From: Bacteriovoracaceae bacterium
GTDB lineage: Bacteria; Bdellovibrionota; Bacteriovoracia; Bacteriovoracales; Bacteriovoracaceae
NCBI GenBank assembly: GCA_947446575.1
Contig: CANFHC010000018.1
Span: forward strand, 1-60,266
DNA: 60,266 nt
Direction: 5' to 3'
The notes below the pieces were generated by a model. That model made no database searches, was not told where the DNA came from, and saw nothing but the letters and a program-made list of their open reading frames with translations. A program made the translations under genes and the position numbers. Each line of letters starts with the position of its first letter. Position 1 is the stretch's first letter. Of the stretch, positions 27,637 through 36,321 are shown in pieces.

Positions 27637-28111
27637 AATCTCGATCCATCAATGTTTTCCGTCCTTCTGCGCGCGCTTTTTCTACGGCCCGATCAGTTAG
27701 CCGTCTGACTTTATGAGAGAGTATTTCCATCACATTGGCCGATGTATTCATATCGTGTTTGTCTTTAATGTATTGCTTGAGTTTAGAAGCAACGATAAGA
27801 ATCTCTTGTTCGTCGAACAATGAAGTTGAATTCGATGCGGAAAGAACTGGCTTACTAGCGACAATTATGCGTCTGCCTCCCCCTTCAACTTCCGGGACAA
27901 AGTTTTCTTTTCGGGGGGAGCGGTTTTCTTCGGCCCAAGAACTTTTATGATTCATAACCGGATTGTGCATATTCCAGCAATCCACTGAGCAATAAACCCA
28001 TTTTTTACAAGTGCTGACGTTGCAGACTTGGTAGATGGTATTAAAACCAATCTCCTTTTTGCAGGTTGAGCATTTGCGCCAATAATTTTGTGTGCCTTGT
28101 ATGTCTTCCAC
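27629..28111 (-). CDS. Zinc-finger / histone-fold fusion protein
   Basis: 160 aa from a GTG at 28111 preceded by AAAAGGAG. Residues 14-54 form a zinc-finger-like cluster (C14, C17, C30, C35, C41, C45, H49, H54). A polar linker (55-98) with basic R-R/K sites leads to a C-terminal histone-fold region (about 101-160): helix 1 I-L-I-V-A-S-K-L-K-Q-Y-I, a long helix 2 (about 126-150), then G-R151-K-T153-L-M-D-R-D158. The R-x-T-x(4)-D spacing is exactly that of archaeal histones; helix 3 is nearly absent. Likely a DNA-binding chromatin protein; the fold is inferred by eye. Co-transcribed with nadD. Confidence 0.75.
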   Translation of the reverse strand: MEDIQGTQNYWRKCSTCKKEIGFNTIYQVCNVSTCKKWVYCSVDCWNMHNPVMNHKSSWAEENRSPRKENFVPEVEGGGRRIIVASKPVLSASNSTSLFDEQEILIVASKLKQYIKDKHDMNTSANVMEILSHKVRRLTDRAVEKARAEGRKTLMDRDYE

Positions 28112-28143
28112 TCTTACTCCTTTTCAGATAAACTCATTTTATC

Positions 28144-28503
28144 ATGAATTTTGAAACCGAATATAAAAACATAAAATTTCACATTACTCTTGAAAAGGCT
28201 GAGATCTTAGATGCCTCAGTGCTTCTAGGAGATAAATTTAATCGCCTTCCTAACCAAACGATGATCGCGATAAAAAAAGGGATGCTGATCCCTTTTAACC
28301 TCATAATTAAATCCACCAACGATCAAATGGAAGTCTCTGAGCTCACTCATTACTGGAGCAATATTCTACTAACTTCAAAAGCGGATGAACTCTTAGAAGA
28401 GTTGGGGCATTTTTTAGATGATGAAGATATTTTGGAATCAATCGTTACTAACTGGCAATTGGGCGGAAGCCTCGAAGGGCCAGCTTGGAAGCTGACCCCT
28501 TAA
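28144..28503 (+). CDS. Hypothetical protein, 119 aa
   Basis: Acidic soluble protein without signal peptide. The C-terminal half has helices with L-L-E-E-L-G-H-F-L-D-D-E-D-I-L-E. No motif is recognised. No Shine-Dalgarno is visible before the ATG, so the start is uncertain. It is divergent from the histone-fold gene with only about 30 bases between, so promoters must overlap the coding ends. Confidence 0.6.
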   Translation: MNFETEYKNIKFHITLEKAEILDASVLLGDKFNRLPNQTMIAIKKGMLIPFNLIIKSTNDQMEVSELTHYWSNILLTSKADELLEELGHFLDDEDILESIVTNWQLGGSLEGPAWKLTP

Positions 28504-28513
28504 AACTTTTTGA

Positions 28514-29110
28514 TTATCTACAAGGCATTTGGTTAACAATAATTCTTTCAACCCATGAAGCATTTCCTAAGAATTGTGCTGATTCTTCAGAAGATCCAGC
28601 AGCAGCAATTGATAGAGTGATGTTTTGAGTTGAAGAGCGGTCGTAGTATCTAGTCCACTGAGATCCGTAAACTGTTCTCATATAAGTTGAACAAGTCACT
28701 TGTCCTTGAGGACCAGTAGGCTGACAAACAGTGTATGGCTCAGTGTATGTACATGATTGAACTGCTTCTCTTATTGGTGAATCAGTAGAAACAGTCGAAA
28801 CAGTTCCACTTAAATCAACTTTTTGATCAATTTGAGAAGATGATAATTTAAAAGATCCATTGTTTGGAATTGTTCCTTTAGGAATTGTGAAATTAAATTT
28901 TTCATCAGCATCGTTATTTAAACGAAGAATGATTTTCTTTCCAAAAGTAGATTGGCGTAAATCAGCAGAATAAGTTCCAACTTTTAAAAGATGAGTGTCA
29001 CCTTTTGAGTTTTCTAATTTTAAATCTTTAGTGATGTTTAGTTGTCCTTCAAGTCTGTCGCAACCAACTAATACAAGTGCAGCTAAAATAACGGGCATTA
29101 AAAATTTCAT
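28514..29110 (-). CDS. Lipoprotein of unknown function
   Basis: 198 aa. The signal peptide ends in a lipobox L-V-L-V-G-C17, so it should be lipid-anchored. The mature part is beta-rich, with a central Cys/Tyr/Pro stretch (A-V-Q-S-C-T-Y-T-E-P-Y-T-V-C) repeated in outline as V-T-C-S-T-Y-M-R-T-V-Y and another Cys near the end, suggesting disulfides. A strong purine RBS lies before the ATG. No family recognised. Confidence 0.78.
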   Translation of the reverse strand: MKFLMPVILAALVLVGCDRLEGQLNITKDLKLENSKGDTHLLKVGTYSADLRQSTFGKKIILRLNNDADEKFNFTIPKGTIPNNGSFKLSSSQIDQKVDLSGTVSTVSTDSPIREAVQSCTYTEPYTVCQPTGPQGQVTCSTYMRTVYGSQWTRYYDRSSTQNITLSIAAAGSSEESAQFLGNASWVERIIVNQMPCR

Positions 29111-29309
29111 ACGTATCCCCCCTCATAATCAAATTTATAGTAAATTTAGAATATCTCAACGAATTCTGCTTTCGCAACGAAAGTGACCTTGATGTAAGAA
29201 ATTAGCTACAGAGTAAGAAATAAAGGTGCAGATTGGCCCTGAATCATAGTTTTTTGCACTTGGACGTTTGATAACTGGAATTGTAAATCTCACTTTGGAG
29301 GATACCAAA

Positions 29310-30617
29310 ATGATTAAAAACACCATTGTTATAGCACTCATAAGTCTATGTTGCTCATGGGCCTATTCTTCTGAGCAAACTGATGCGGACTGGAGAATGT
29401 TAATTGCTACGAGTAAACTTCCCTACTCCGATCAAGCCTATTGTTATACTGATGAATTTGGAAATATTTATGGCGAAAATATCGACATCAAGGTGCGGCT
29501 TGCTTCAGTCTCAAAACTCGTGACGAGTTTATGGGCACTCGATGTCCACGGACCTAATTACAAATACAACACCAAACTATTTATTAAAAATAATCAACTA
29601 CATATTGCAGGGAGTTTTGATCCTTTCATGGGAAATGAAAAAATCTTTTTTCTTCTCTCTCAGTTAAATGATTTAGGATACACCAATTTTGTAAACATAA
29701 CTTTTGATAAAAACTTTTTGGTTTTCCCAAATGCCGAAGGACATATGGATGATTATCCTACGCTAACTCATGAGAGTATTGCAAAAAACATTATGGCGTA
29801 TTTCAATACGGCCACATGGACTCCTGCGATGAAATCGGAGTACAGCAGAATCGCAAAACTTGCGTTGCCAAATCGTATGAGAAAAGAAGTTAAGTTCGAA
29901 TTAGCGGCAGCTACATTCGTGGAAAAGAATCCACTTGAAGGTGATCCACTTGCTCGATCACTTACATTATCTTCACCAGCTCTTTATAAATATTTAAAAG
30001 AGATGAATGTTGAATCCAATAATTTTGTCGCTCATACTCTGTACTTAGAGCTTGGTGGTGAACAAAAATTTACAGATTATCTGCTAAATCAATTCGGACT
30101 TACCAGTGAAACAATTCATTTTTGGTCTGGCAGTGGGCTCCCTGCAATCGTAAACAATGAAAGAAAAGACAATTATGCGACCTGCTCGTCTATGCTAGAA
30201 CTAATTAAATCATTGAAAAATGTCAGTGAAAAAGAAGGAAGAGAAATTGAAGACATCGTAGCAGTTCCTGGCAGCGACGAAGGAACTTTTCGCAACCGAA
30301 TTTTTCCAGCTGATTATAAAAATGCTTTTGTCGCTAAAACTGGAACCCTTATGCATACTTCCACATTGGCCGGGGCCATGAGTACCAAACGTGGATTTAA
30401 TTTTTATGGAATTTTTAATCAAAGCAAAGATATTGAAGGTTCAAAGATAGTTCAGAATGCAATGGTGAGATCTATCATGACAGACATGGGAGGCCCAAAG
30501 GCATTTAATTATATCGTGAGCGATTTTGATACTTACGGGAATGATAATGTTAAAAACCTTTTAAAATTGTTATTGGAAAAAAGCGATTTTATGCCGTTTG
30601 AAAATAATCTCTATTAA
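29310..30617 (+). CDS. dacB: D-alanyl-D-alanine carboxypeptidase/endopeptidase, PBP4 (S13) family
   Basis: 435 aa from the ATG at 29310, chosen because GGAGG stands nine bases upstream and it begins a signal peptide. Penicillin-binding motifs are complete: S66-V-S-K69 (SxxK), S236-N-N238 (SxN) and K343-T-G345. Between the first two lies the insertion typical of S13 enzymes. It trims or cleaves peptidoglycan cross-links in the periplasm. PBP4-type enzymes are used by Bdellovibrio when it remodels prey peptidoglycan; such a role here is only suggestive. Its end overlaps the convergent dedA gene by four bases. Confidence 0.88.
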   Translation: MIKNTIVIALISLCCSWAYSSEQTDADWRMLIATSKLPYSDQAYCYTDEFGNIYGENIDIKVRLASVSKLVTSLWALDVHGPNYKYNTKLFIKNNQLHIAGSFDPFMGNEKIFFLLSQLNDLGYTNFVNITFDKNFLVFPNAEGHMDDYPTLTHESIAKNIMAYFNTATWTPAMKSEYSRIAKLALPNRMRKEVKFELAAATFVEKNPLEGDPLARSLTLSSPALYKYLKEMNVESNNFVAHTLYLELGGEQKFTDYLLNQFGLTSETIHFWSGSGLPAIVNNERKDNYATCSSMLELIKSLKNVSEKEGREIEDIVAVPGSDEGTFRNRIFPADYKNAFVAKTGTLMHTSTLAGAMSTKRGFNFYGIFNQSKDIEGSKIVQNAMVRSIMTDMGGPKAFNYIVSDFDTYGNDNVKNLLKLLLEKSDFMPFENNLY

Positions 30618-31261
30618 GCGACCTTTTTCTTTTGGTGCTCGCGATAGTATTCAATGACTCCAGGAAGAATGGAGATGAAAATAATTGCGAGCATGACAAT
30701 TTTAAAATTATTTTTTACGGCAGGAAGATCACCGAAAAAATATCCGGCCGCAATAAAAACATAAATCCAAAGCAGGCCACCGATAATATTAAAGGTCATA
30801 AATTTTTTATAATTCATTCTCCCAATACCAGCGACAAAGGGAGCAAATGTTCTCACAATCGGAATAAAGCGCGCGAGAATGATGGCCTTCATCCCATATT
30901 TTTCATAAAAATGAAAAGCACGATCTAAGTGTTCTTTATGAAATAGTGGGCCCGTTTCTTTTGAAAAAACTTTGGGACCAATATATTTTCCAATAGTATA
31001 ATTGACAGAGTCCCCTATTACGGCGGCAATAAAGAGTGTTGTACTGATGGTCCAAAATTCAAAAGTGCCACGAGAAGCAAAAGCACCAATCATAAAAAGC
31101 AGCGAGTCCCCTGGAAGAAAGGGCATAATGACTAAACCTGTCTCGATAAAAATAATCAAAAATAAAATCAGATAGGTCCAAGCGTGATAATGAGTAATCA
31201 CAAAATCTAAATGCACTTCAAAGTGCAGTAAATAATCTAGAACCGAGTGAACAATTTCCAT
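30614..31261 (-). CDS. DedA family membrane protein (SNARE-associated/VTT domain)
   Basis: 215 aa from the ATG at 31261 (MEIVHSVLDYLL), preferred because AAAAGG precedes it. Family marks are the E-T-G-L-V-I-M-P-F-L-P-G-D-S-L-L motif (about 42-57) and the G-x-x-x-x-F-x-R-F-I-P-x-x-R-T-F-A-P-x-x-A-G block (about 125-150, R-F-I-P-I-V-R-T-F-A-P-F-V-A-G). Re-entrant loops with acidic and arginine residues underlie lipid scrambling or proton-coupled function. DedA proteins flip polyprenyl-phosphate or phospholipids in other bacteria; the specific substrate here is unknown. Confidence 0.93.
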   Translation of the reverse strand: MEIVHSVLDYLLHFEVHLDFVITHYHAWTYLILFLIIFIETGLVIMPFLPGDSLLFMIGAFASRGTFEFWTISTTLFIAAVIGDSVNYTIGKYIGPKVFSKETGPLFHKEHLDRAFHFYEKYGMKAIILARFIPIVRTFAPFVAGIGRMNYKKFMTFNIIGGLLWIYVFIAAGYFFGDLPAVKNNFKIVMLAIIFISILPGVIEYYREHQKKKVA

Positions 31262-31345
31262 AGTTAGACCTTTTAAAAAACCAATCAAGTAATTCATTTT
31301 CTGGTATAATACCTACTAAAACAATACAAATTTTTTGGAGTTCTT

Positions 31346-31675
31346 ATGCTTAAAAAATCCTTTGCTCTGTTAATATTGTTGAATTCGATCAATGCTTTTG
31401 CTCATTGTCCTCTAGTCTTTAAAGCTGAAAATGCATGCCTGATGTTAGATCAAAATATAATTTATGTTTACGACGTGAAGGCAGAACATAATGGTCCTTA
31501 TAAAGACTTTAAAGACAGCTCGATTGCATCGGTAAAATCAGAAGGTAATAATCTGAAGGTTGATCGCGTAGCTCGTGGTGTTTATAAAATTAATACAGAA
31601 AAGTTTGTGAAGATAATCGATATAGAACTTTTAAACAATAAAAAGACTGTGAAATTAAAACTCGCTGAGAAGTAA
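31346..31675 (+). CDS. Small secreted protein of unknown function
   Basis: 109 aa with a signal peptide (about 1-19, cleavage NAFA-HC). The mature 90 residues are basic and beta-rich, with two cysteines close to the N-terminus (H-C-P-L... N-A-C-L). The RBS TTGGAG is placed well. No family recognised. A terminator overlaps the region just after the stop. Confidence 0.72.
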   Translation: MLKKSFALLILLNSINAFAHCPLVFKAENACLMLDQNIIYVYDVKAEHNGPYKDFKDSSIASVKSEGNNLKVDRVARGVYKINTEKFVKIIDIELLNNKKTVKLKLAEK

Positions 31676-31677
31676 AA

Positions 31678-31706
31678 AAAGGCCCTCAAAGAAAGGGCCT
31701 TTATTT
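31678..31706. terminator. Bidirectional terminator between convergent genes
   Basis: AAAGGCCCT (31678-31686) pairs with AGGGCCTTT (31694-31702). A-rich and T-rich flanks on both sides fit termination of the small secreted-protein gene and of the convergent DUF3465 gene. Confidence 0.85.
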
Positions 31707-31713
31707 ATTTGTA

Positions 31714-32181
31714 TTAGTAAACGTTAAAGCCTGGAACTTCTTTATCACCGTAAAGAGCACCGTTTACGATAGTGAAACCATCAGCATGTCCACCATGTGG
31801 ATCGAAATGAGTCCAGTGAATCATTCCTTGGCCAACATTTTTATATTCTCCGCAAACTGAAAGCGTCTGACCTACTTGAAGAGGAACGCGACCGAAATCA
31901 AGATTACTTACGATAAGAAGTTTAATTTGTCCGTCTACGGTAAGTGTATATTTTTGGTGAGGAAGACCTGCGTGATCTTCAGGAAGAATTTGAGTTACCA
32001 CACCTGTGGCCATTACTTGCGGACGATCAAGACGAGATCTCATAACAACTTTTAATTGATCAACAGATCCGTTAAGAATATTTCCTTTAACATCTTTACA
32101 GCTTGGTAGAGTTACAAGAGATCCAGCAAATGCTGAGAACGAAAGAAGAGCAAAAAGTGTAGTTGCGATCACAGATTTCAT
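31714..32181 (-). CDS. DUF3465 family secreted protein
   Basis: 155 aa, signal peptide 1-19 (AFA-GS). The family core is visible: G-V-V-T-Q-I-L-P-E-D-H-A-G-L-P-H-Q-K-Y, then L-I-V-S-N-L-D, G-E-Y, and the histidine-rich W-T-H-F-D-P-H-G-G-H-A-D-G-F motif near the end. The fold is OB-like. The family is exported and of unknown function; the H-x-F-D-P-H-x-x-H arrangement may bind metal. Confidence 0.86.
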   Translation of the reverse strand: MKSVIATTLFALLSFSAFAGSLVTLPSCKDVKGNILNGSVDQLKVVMRSRLDRPQVMATGVVTQILPEDHAGLPHQKYTLTVDGQIKLLIVSNLDFGRVPLQVGQTLSVCGEYKNVGQGMIHWTHFDPHGGHADGFTIVNGALYGDKEVPGFNVY

Positions 32182-32263
32182 AAAGCCTCGCTAATAGGTT
32201 GTATTAGGAAAACTAACGAAACTACCAAAGTCTGTCTAGTATTTTATCTGAGTTAACAAAAAC

Positions 32264-33169
32264 TTAATAAAGTCTCTTGATCCCTGTAAGGTTTTGTTCC
32301 ATATGGCCTTCCAAATAAGCATTATATCGGACACTTATGCCCTTATTGGCCCCTAAACTTTCTTCATCGACTAACTTTTTATAGGCATCTTTTTTAATGG
32401 GAAAAGCCGTGATGAGAATTTCCTTATGCAACTTGGGCTTCCAAATAGAGTAAATCAACAGGTAATCATTTTCTTCTTTTTCGCTTTTAAAGGGAAACTT
32501 AACCAGCGTTGTTCTAAGGATATTTCCGTGTACACCATTTTGAATAATCTCCTCTTCTACTTTTTGAATTTCTAATTTGGAGTAATCAAATTTTTTCACT
32601 TCACTCGAAACATTTTGAAGTGCTTGCAAGTCCTTTCGATCTTTTATTTCTTTAAAGGCGATAGAACCAGCGAAATACGTGATATTTGAAAACATTCCCC
32701 CTTCCGTAGTCTGCGGACCAAGACTGTTTCCAGAAAAAGCAAATGCGAAATTTAGAGTTGGGTCAATCCATCTTTTTCTTTTATAACCATAAGGAGTGTT
32801 GAGCACACTAAAGAGGTAGCCGTAAGTGTGCGTGATACCCGCGTGAACAATTTTATTATCGTTTGAAATATTAAACTTTGCTTGAAGTTCATTGATAATT
32901 TTATCATCTATAATTTGTTTTTTGGCACCAGAATCGAAATTATAACTTTGCCCCCAAAAACTTATAAGCTTCAAATCTTTAGAATCATTTTCAATTTGAT
33001 TGTATAAATGAGGATTGGTATTTTTCAAAGTTGTTAGAAACGAAGTTTTATTAGCTAAGGATGAGGCAACTAACTCACTCCAATACTGATCAGTGGATTC
33101 TGAATAAGACTTTGATTTTAATTGTGCACATGAAACTAAAAGTAAAAAAGAAAAAAGTACAAACTTCAT
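32264..33169 (-). CDS. Lipoprotein encoded at the end of the efflux operon
   Basis: 301 aa from the ATG at 33169; a TTG four codons upstream is also open. The signal peptide ends in a lipobox (L-L-L-V-S-C14). The mature protein is charged, with a G-I-T-H-T-Y-G-Y-L-F motif near the middle. I do not recognise the family. It lies only 14 bases after the tetR gene and is probably the fifth gene of the tolC-hlyD-emrB-tetR operon. Confidence 0.72.
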   Translation of the reverse strand: MKFVLFSFLLLVSCAQLKSKSYSESTDQYWSELVASSLANKTSFLTTLKNTNPHLYNQIENDSKDLKLISFWGQSYNFDSGAKKQIIDDKIINELQAKFNISNDNKIVHAGITHTYGYLFSVLNTPYGYKRKRWIDPTLNFAFAFSGNSLGPQTTEGGMFSNITYFAGSIAFKEIKDRKDLQALQNVSSEVKKFDYSKLEIQKVEEEIIQNGVHGNILRTTLVKFPFKSEKEENDYLLIYSIWKPKLHKEILITAFPIKKDAYKKLVDEESLGANKGISVRYNAYLEGHMEQNLTGIKRLY

Positions 33170-33183
33170 TGTTAATCCCAAAT

Positions 33184-33840
33184 CTATAAATTTTTATAAG
33201 AGCTAAATAAATTTCTCACGTGATGAACATAAAGGCGACGAAAAAATACTTCATCGATTTTTTCAAATCCATGAATTTTTGTGCCAACTTGGTTTGAAAT
33301 GCATGAACAAGTGACGGCACTTATGAGAGTTAAACCTACGATGTTGATATCAACATCTTCTGCCAATTTTTTTTGAGCTATAAAATGACGAAGTTTATTA
33401 TGGATAAGCGGCACAACCCCATTGGCATTTTTTACTAATGCATTCAACATGAGTTTTCCACCCGACATAGCATCTCTAATCATTATTTGATGAATTTCTC
33501 GATTAGCGTAAGCGTAATTTCCAAAAGCACATAAGGCCTTACAAAATTGTCTTATCTCGGGATCCTTAAATTCTGGATATTCTAGAGCTAGATCTTCACC
33601 AACAGCTGCAAAACTAGAATAGACATGCATTGCTTCTTTAAAATAAGAATCAAGAATCGTATCTAAGAGTCCTTCTTTACTTCCAAAATAATAACCAATC
33701 ATCGCAACGTTGCAACCAACGCCTTCGGCAATTTGTCTGGTACTTGCTCCAGAAAAACCGCGTTCAGCAAATAGAGTGCGGGCCACTTTCATGATTTGGT
33801 TTTTATCTACTTCAGTAGGTCTCCCTAATTTTTTTGCCAT
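33184..33840 (-). CDS. TetR-family repressor of the efflux operon
   Basis: 218 aa from the ATG at 33840. The N-terminal DNA-binding domain is typical (A-R-T-L-F-A-E-R-G-F-S-G-A-S-T-R-Q-I-A ... Y-Y-F-G-S-K-E-G-L-L). The C-terminal ligand domain resembles the CerR/YbiH-like type (I-H-Q-I-M-I-R-D-A-M-S-G). It is co-transcribed with the pump genes. Two matching palindromes flank the operon promoter at 37643-37710, so it very likely represses its own operon until a drug-like ligand binds. Confidence 0.9.
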   Translation of the reverse strand: MAKKLGRPTEVDKNQIMKVARTLFAERGFSGASTRQIAEGVGCNVAMIGYYFGSKEGLLDTILDSYFKEAMHVYSSFAAVGEDLALEYPEFKDPEIRQFCKALCAFGNYAYANREIHQIMIRDAMSGGKLMLNALVKNANGVVPLIHNKLRHFIAQKKLAEDVDINIVGLTLISAVTCSCISNQVGTKIHGFEKIDEVFFRRLYVHHVRNLFSSYKNL

Positions 33841-33862
33841 AATTATATCATCCTCATAATAA

Positions 33863-35455
33863 TTAATGCGCATCCATAGCAGGCCCGCTAGCAGTGCCTT
33901 CTTTTTTCTTTAGTAGAATTAATGGAAGAAGCGATAACAAATATCCAAATGCTATTATTCTTACAATTTTTTGATAGCCAATAACAAACGCTTGTTTGTG
34001 GGCCATACCAGTAAGTATTTTAACTGAGTCCATTGCACTCGTCCCCATCCCTACAACATCTGCCATCTTCCCTTGCATACTCATTTGAATTTGATGAGCC
34101 ACTCTCCAAGCCTCATGATCGAGTGAAGTGATATGGGTTGTAAGAACTGAATAAGACAGAACTTGATAACGCTGGAAAAAAGTTGAGATCAATGCAATTC
34201 CAACACTTCCTCCGAGTTGCCGGCACAGATTTAATAAACCTGCTGCTTGCCCGATTTCGTTTCCTGAAAATTGAGAAAGAACAACTGTGTTGATCGGAAC
34301 AAATAAAAATGCCAGTGCTGCTCCTCTAAATAGCAAAGGGACAAACATCCCATCTACTGAAGTGAAGGAATCAAAATAAGATATTTTAAAAACCGCAATT
34401 GAAAGAGTAATAACTCCAGTGGCAATTAAAAAACGTGCGTCTATTTTTCTTAAACTCGCTCCAATTATCGGCATAATCATTGCTGCCAATAAAGCTCCAG
34501 GGATAAAGAGAGCTCCTGTTTGAGTAGCTGTTAAACCTTGAATCGTCGAAACAAAAACTGGAATAATAAAGATAAGTCCGTAGAGAACAACGCCCACTCC
34601 ACTCATCAGAAGAACTCCCCCTGTGAAACTTTTATTTTTAAAATGGCGAAGTTCCAAAATTGGATGAGGAGCTTTTTTAAGTTCCCACCAGATTAGACCT
34701 ACTATTGAAGTAACTGCAATAATCGCAGTGATTAAAATAAGTTTTGAATCAAACCAATCATCAGCTTGCCCGCGCTCTAAAACAAATTGCAAACAGCCGA
34801 TTCCGGAAATAAGAAAGACCAACCCCCAAACATCAATGGGAGTTTTTTGTGTTTTTCTTTTTGCTTTAAGTTCTTCTTTCGTTTGATTTGCCGCAGGATC
34901 AAAGCCCACATCTTCCACCAACAAAAAGGAAAGAATAGCAACGACGATACCAATGGGAAGATTGATATTAAAAATCATTCTCCAGCCAAAATGATCTGTT
35001 AGGTATCCACCTAAAACTGGCCCCACAGTAGGACCTACCATTACACTCATTCCGTAAATAGCGCTGGCGATTCCCGCTTTTTCCTTAGGGAAAGATTCAA
35101 AAATGAGAGCTTGAGAAGTTGGCAGAAGGGCGCCACCTGCTAATCCTTGAAGAATTCTAAAAAAGACCAGCATGCCTAAACTAGTAGAGAGTCCACAAGC
35201 AACTGAAGCTGCAGTAAAAAGAATGATACAACTTGTATAATAAAGTTTTCGACCGAATTGAGCCGAAAGCCAACTAGAAATAGGAAGCACAATTGCGTTA
35301 GCAATAATGTATCCAGTTACTACCCAGCTAATTTCATCAAGAGTTGCTCCAAGGTTTCCCATCATAGAGGGAATGGCCACGTTAACAATCGATGTATCAA
35401 TAATCTCTAGTAATGATGCAAGCACTGCTGTGAGAACAATTAATTTTGAGCGCAT
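33863..35455 (-). CDS. emrB: MFS drug transporter, DHA2 / EmrB type
   Basis: 530 aa, about 14 transmembrane helices. The DHA2 marks are L-D-x-x-I-V-N-V-A-I-P (helix 1, about 19-29, with I-D-T-S-I), R-I-L-Q-G-L-A-G-G-A-L-L-P (about 88-100, motif B), and G-P-T-V-G-P-V-L-G-G-Y-L (about 141-152, motif C of antiporters). It exports hydrophobic compounds by proton antiport across the inner membrane. Its membrane-fusion and outer-membrane partners are encoded directly upstream. Confidence 0.93.
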   Translation of the reverse strand: MRSKLIVLTAVLASLLEIIDTSIVNVAIPSMMGNLGATLDEISWVVTGYIIANAIVLPISSWLSAQFGRKLYYTSCIILFTAASVACGLSTSLGMLVFFRILQGLAGGALLPTSQALIFESFPKEKAGIASAIYGMSVMVGPTVGPVLGGYLTDHFGWRMIFNINLPIGIVVAILSFLLVEDVGFDPAANQTKEELKAKRKTQKTPIDVWGLVFLISGIGCLQFVLERGQADDWFDSKLILITAIIAVTSIVGLIWWELKKAPHPILELRHFKNKSFTGGVLLMSGVGVVLYGLIFIIPVFVSTIQGLTATQTGALFIPGALLAAMIMPIIGASLRKIDARFLIATGVITLSIAVFKISYFDSFTSVDGMFVPLLFRGAALAFLFVPINTVVLSQFSGNEIGQAAGLLNLCRQLGGSVGIALISTFFQRYQVLSYSVLTTHITSLDHEAWRVAHQIQMSMQGKMADVVGMGTSAMDSVKILTGMAHKQAFVIGYQKIVRIIAFGYLLSLLPLILLKKKEGTASGPAMDAH

Positions 35456-35468
35456 ATAATTACCCTAA

Positions 35469-36320
35469 TTAATGAACAAGAATAGAAACCACTGCCGATA
35501 ATCCTAATTGAAGGGCGTCGATATCTTTTTCTGAAAGATTTACGAATTCAATTTTTACTGGCACTCTTTGAACAACTTTCGTAAAGTTTCCAGTAGCATT
35601 ATCTGGTGGCAATAAACTAAAAACAGCTCCAGTGCTTGGAGCAATGCTCACAACTTTGCCTTCGAATTTTTCACCGGCAAGAGCGTCCACTTCAATTTTT
35701 ACTTTTTGTCCCAAGTGAATATCTTTAAGTTCTGTTTCTTTTAAATTCGCAAGCACCCATCTTTTATTTTCAGCAACAAAACCAAATAATGGTTGTCCTG
35801 CTGGAACAAATTGCCCCGGCTCAACTGCTTTTCTAGCAATAATACCATCACTTGGTGCAATGATACGAGTGTATGATTCGTTTAGATCTGCTTGCTCTGC
35901 TTGAGATTTAGCAGCCTTTAATTTTGCATCCAAATCTTTAGCATCAGCGCTGGCCTTATCAAAACGTTCTTTGCTGATGGCCTGAGTTTTAAATAATTCG
36001 TTAGCACGTACTAAATTTGTTCTCGCTTCCATTACGCGTGCTTCAAGTGAAGTTACTTGAGCGCCAGCTGCCGTTTTGGCATTGGAGTAATCTGAAGTAT
36101 CAATTTGAGCGAGGATATCACCGGCCTTTACTTTTTGGTGATCTTCAACAAAAACTTTACTAATTGTTCCATTGACTCTTGAAGAAAGCATTAAGAAATG
36201 TGCTGCGACTTGAGCGTTATCAGTGCTCACGTGCATATAACTTTCGTAACTTAAATAAGCCGTGATTGCGACTAAAATGATGATAACTGGTGCTGCAAAT
36301 TTTTTTAATTTTGATGGCAT
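35469..36320 (-). CDS. emrA: HlyD/EmrA-type membrane fusion protein
   Basis: 283 aa. A single N-terminal transmembrane helix (about 10-25) is followed by a lipoyl-like half (A-A-H-F-M-L-L-S-S-R-V-N-G-T-I ... G-D-I-L-A-Q-I-D) and a short helical hairpin (about 78-150). The second lipoyl half is I-I-A-P-S-D-G-I-I-A-R-K-A-V-E-P-G-Q-F-V, and a beta-barrel domain closes the protein. It bridges the MFS pump and the TolC-like channel. It is shorter than E. coli EmrA (about 390) because the hairpin is short. It starts one base after tolC ends. Confidence 0.93.
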   Translation of the reverse strand: MPSKLKKFAAPVIIILVAITAYLSYESYMHVSTDNAQVAAHFLMLSSRVNGTISKVFVEDHQKVKAGDILAQIDTSDYSNAKTAAGAQVTSLEARVMEARTNLVRANELFKTQAISKERFDKASADAKDLDAKLKAAKSQAEQADLNESYTRIIAPSDGIIARKAVEPGQFVPAGQPLFGFVAENKRWVLANLKETELKDIHLGQKVKIEVDALAGEKFEGKVVSIAPSTGAVFSLLPPDNATGNFTKVVQRVPVKIEFVNLSEKDIDALQLGLSAVVSILVH

Positions 36321-36321
36321 A

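Noticed and set aside
29310-30617. PBP4-type gene as evidence for prey-cell remodelling
   Set aside because: The family is common in non-predatory bacteria; only the general phylum assignment makes the idea possible.
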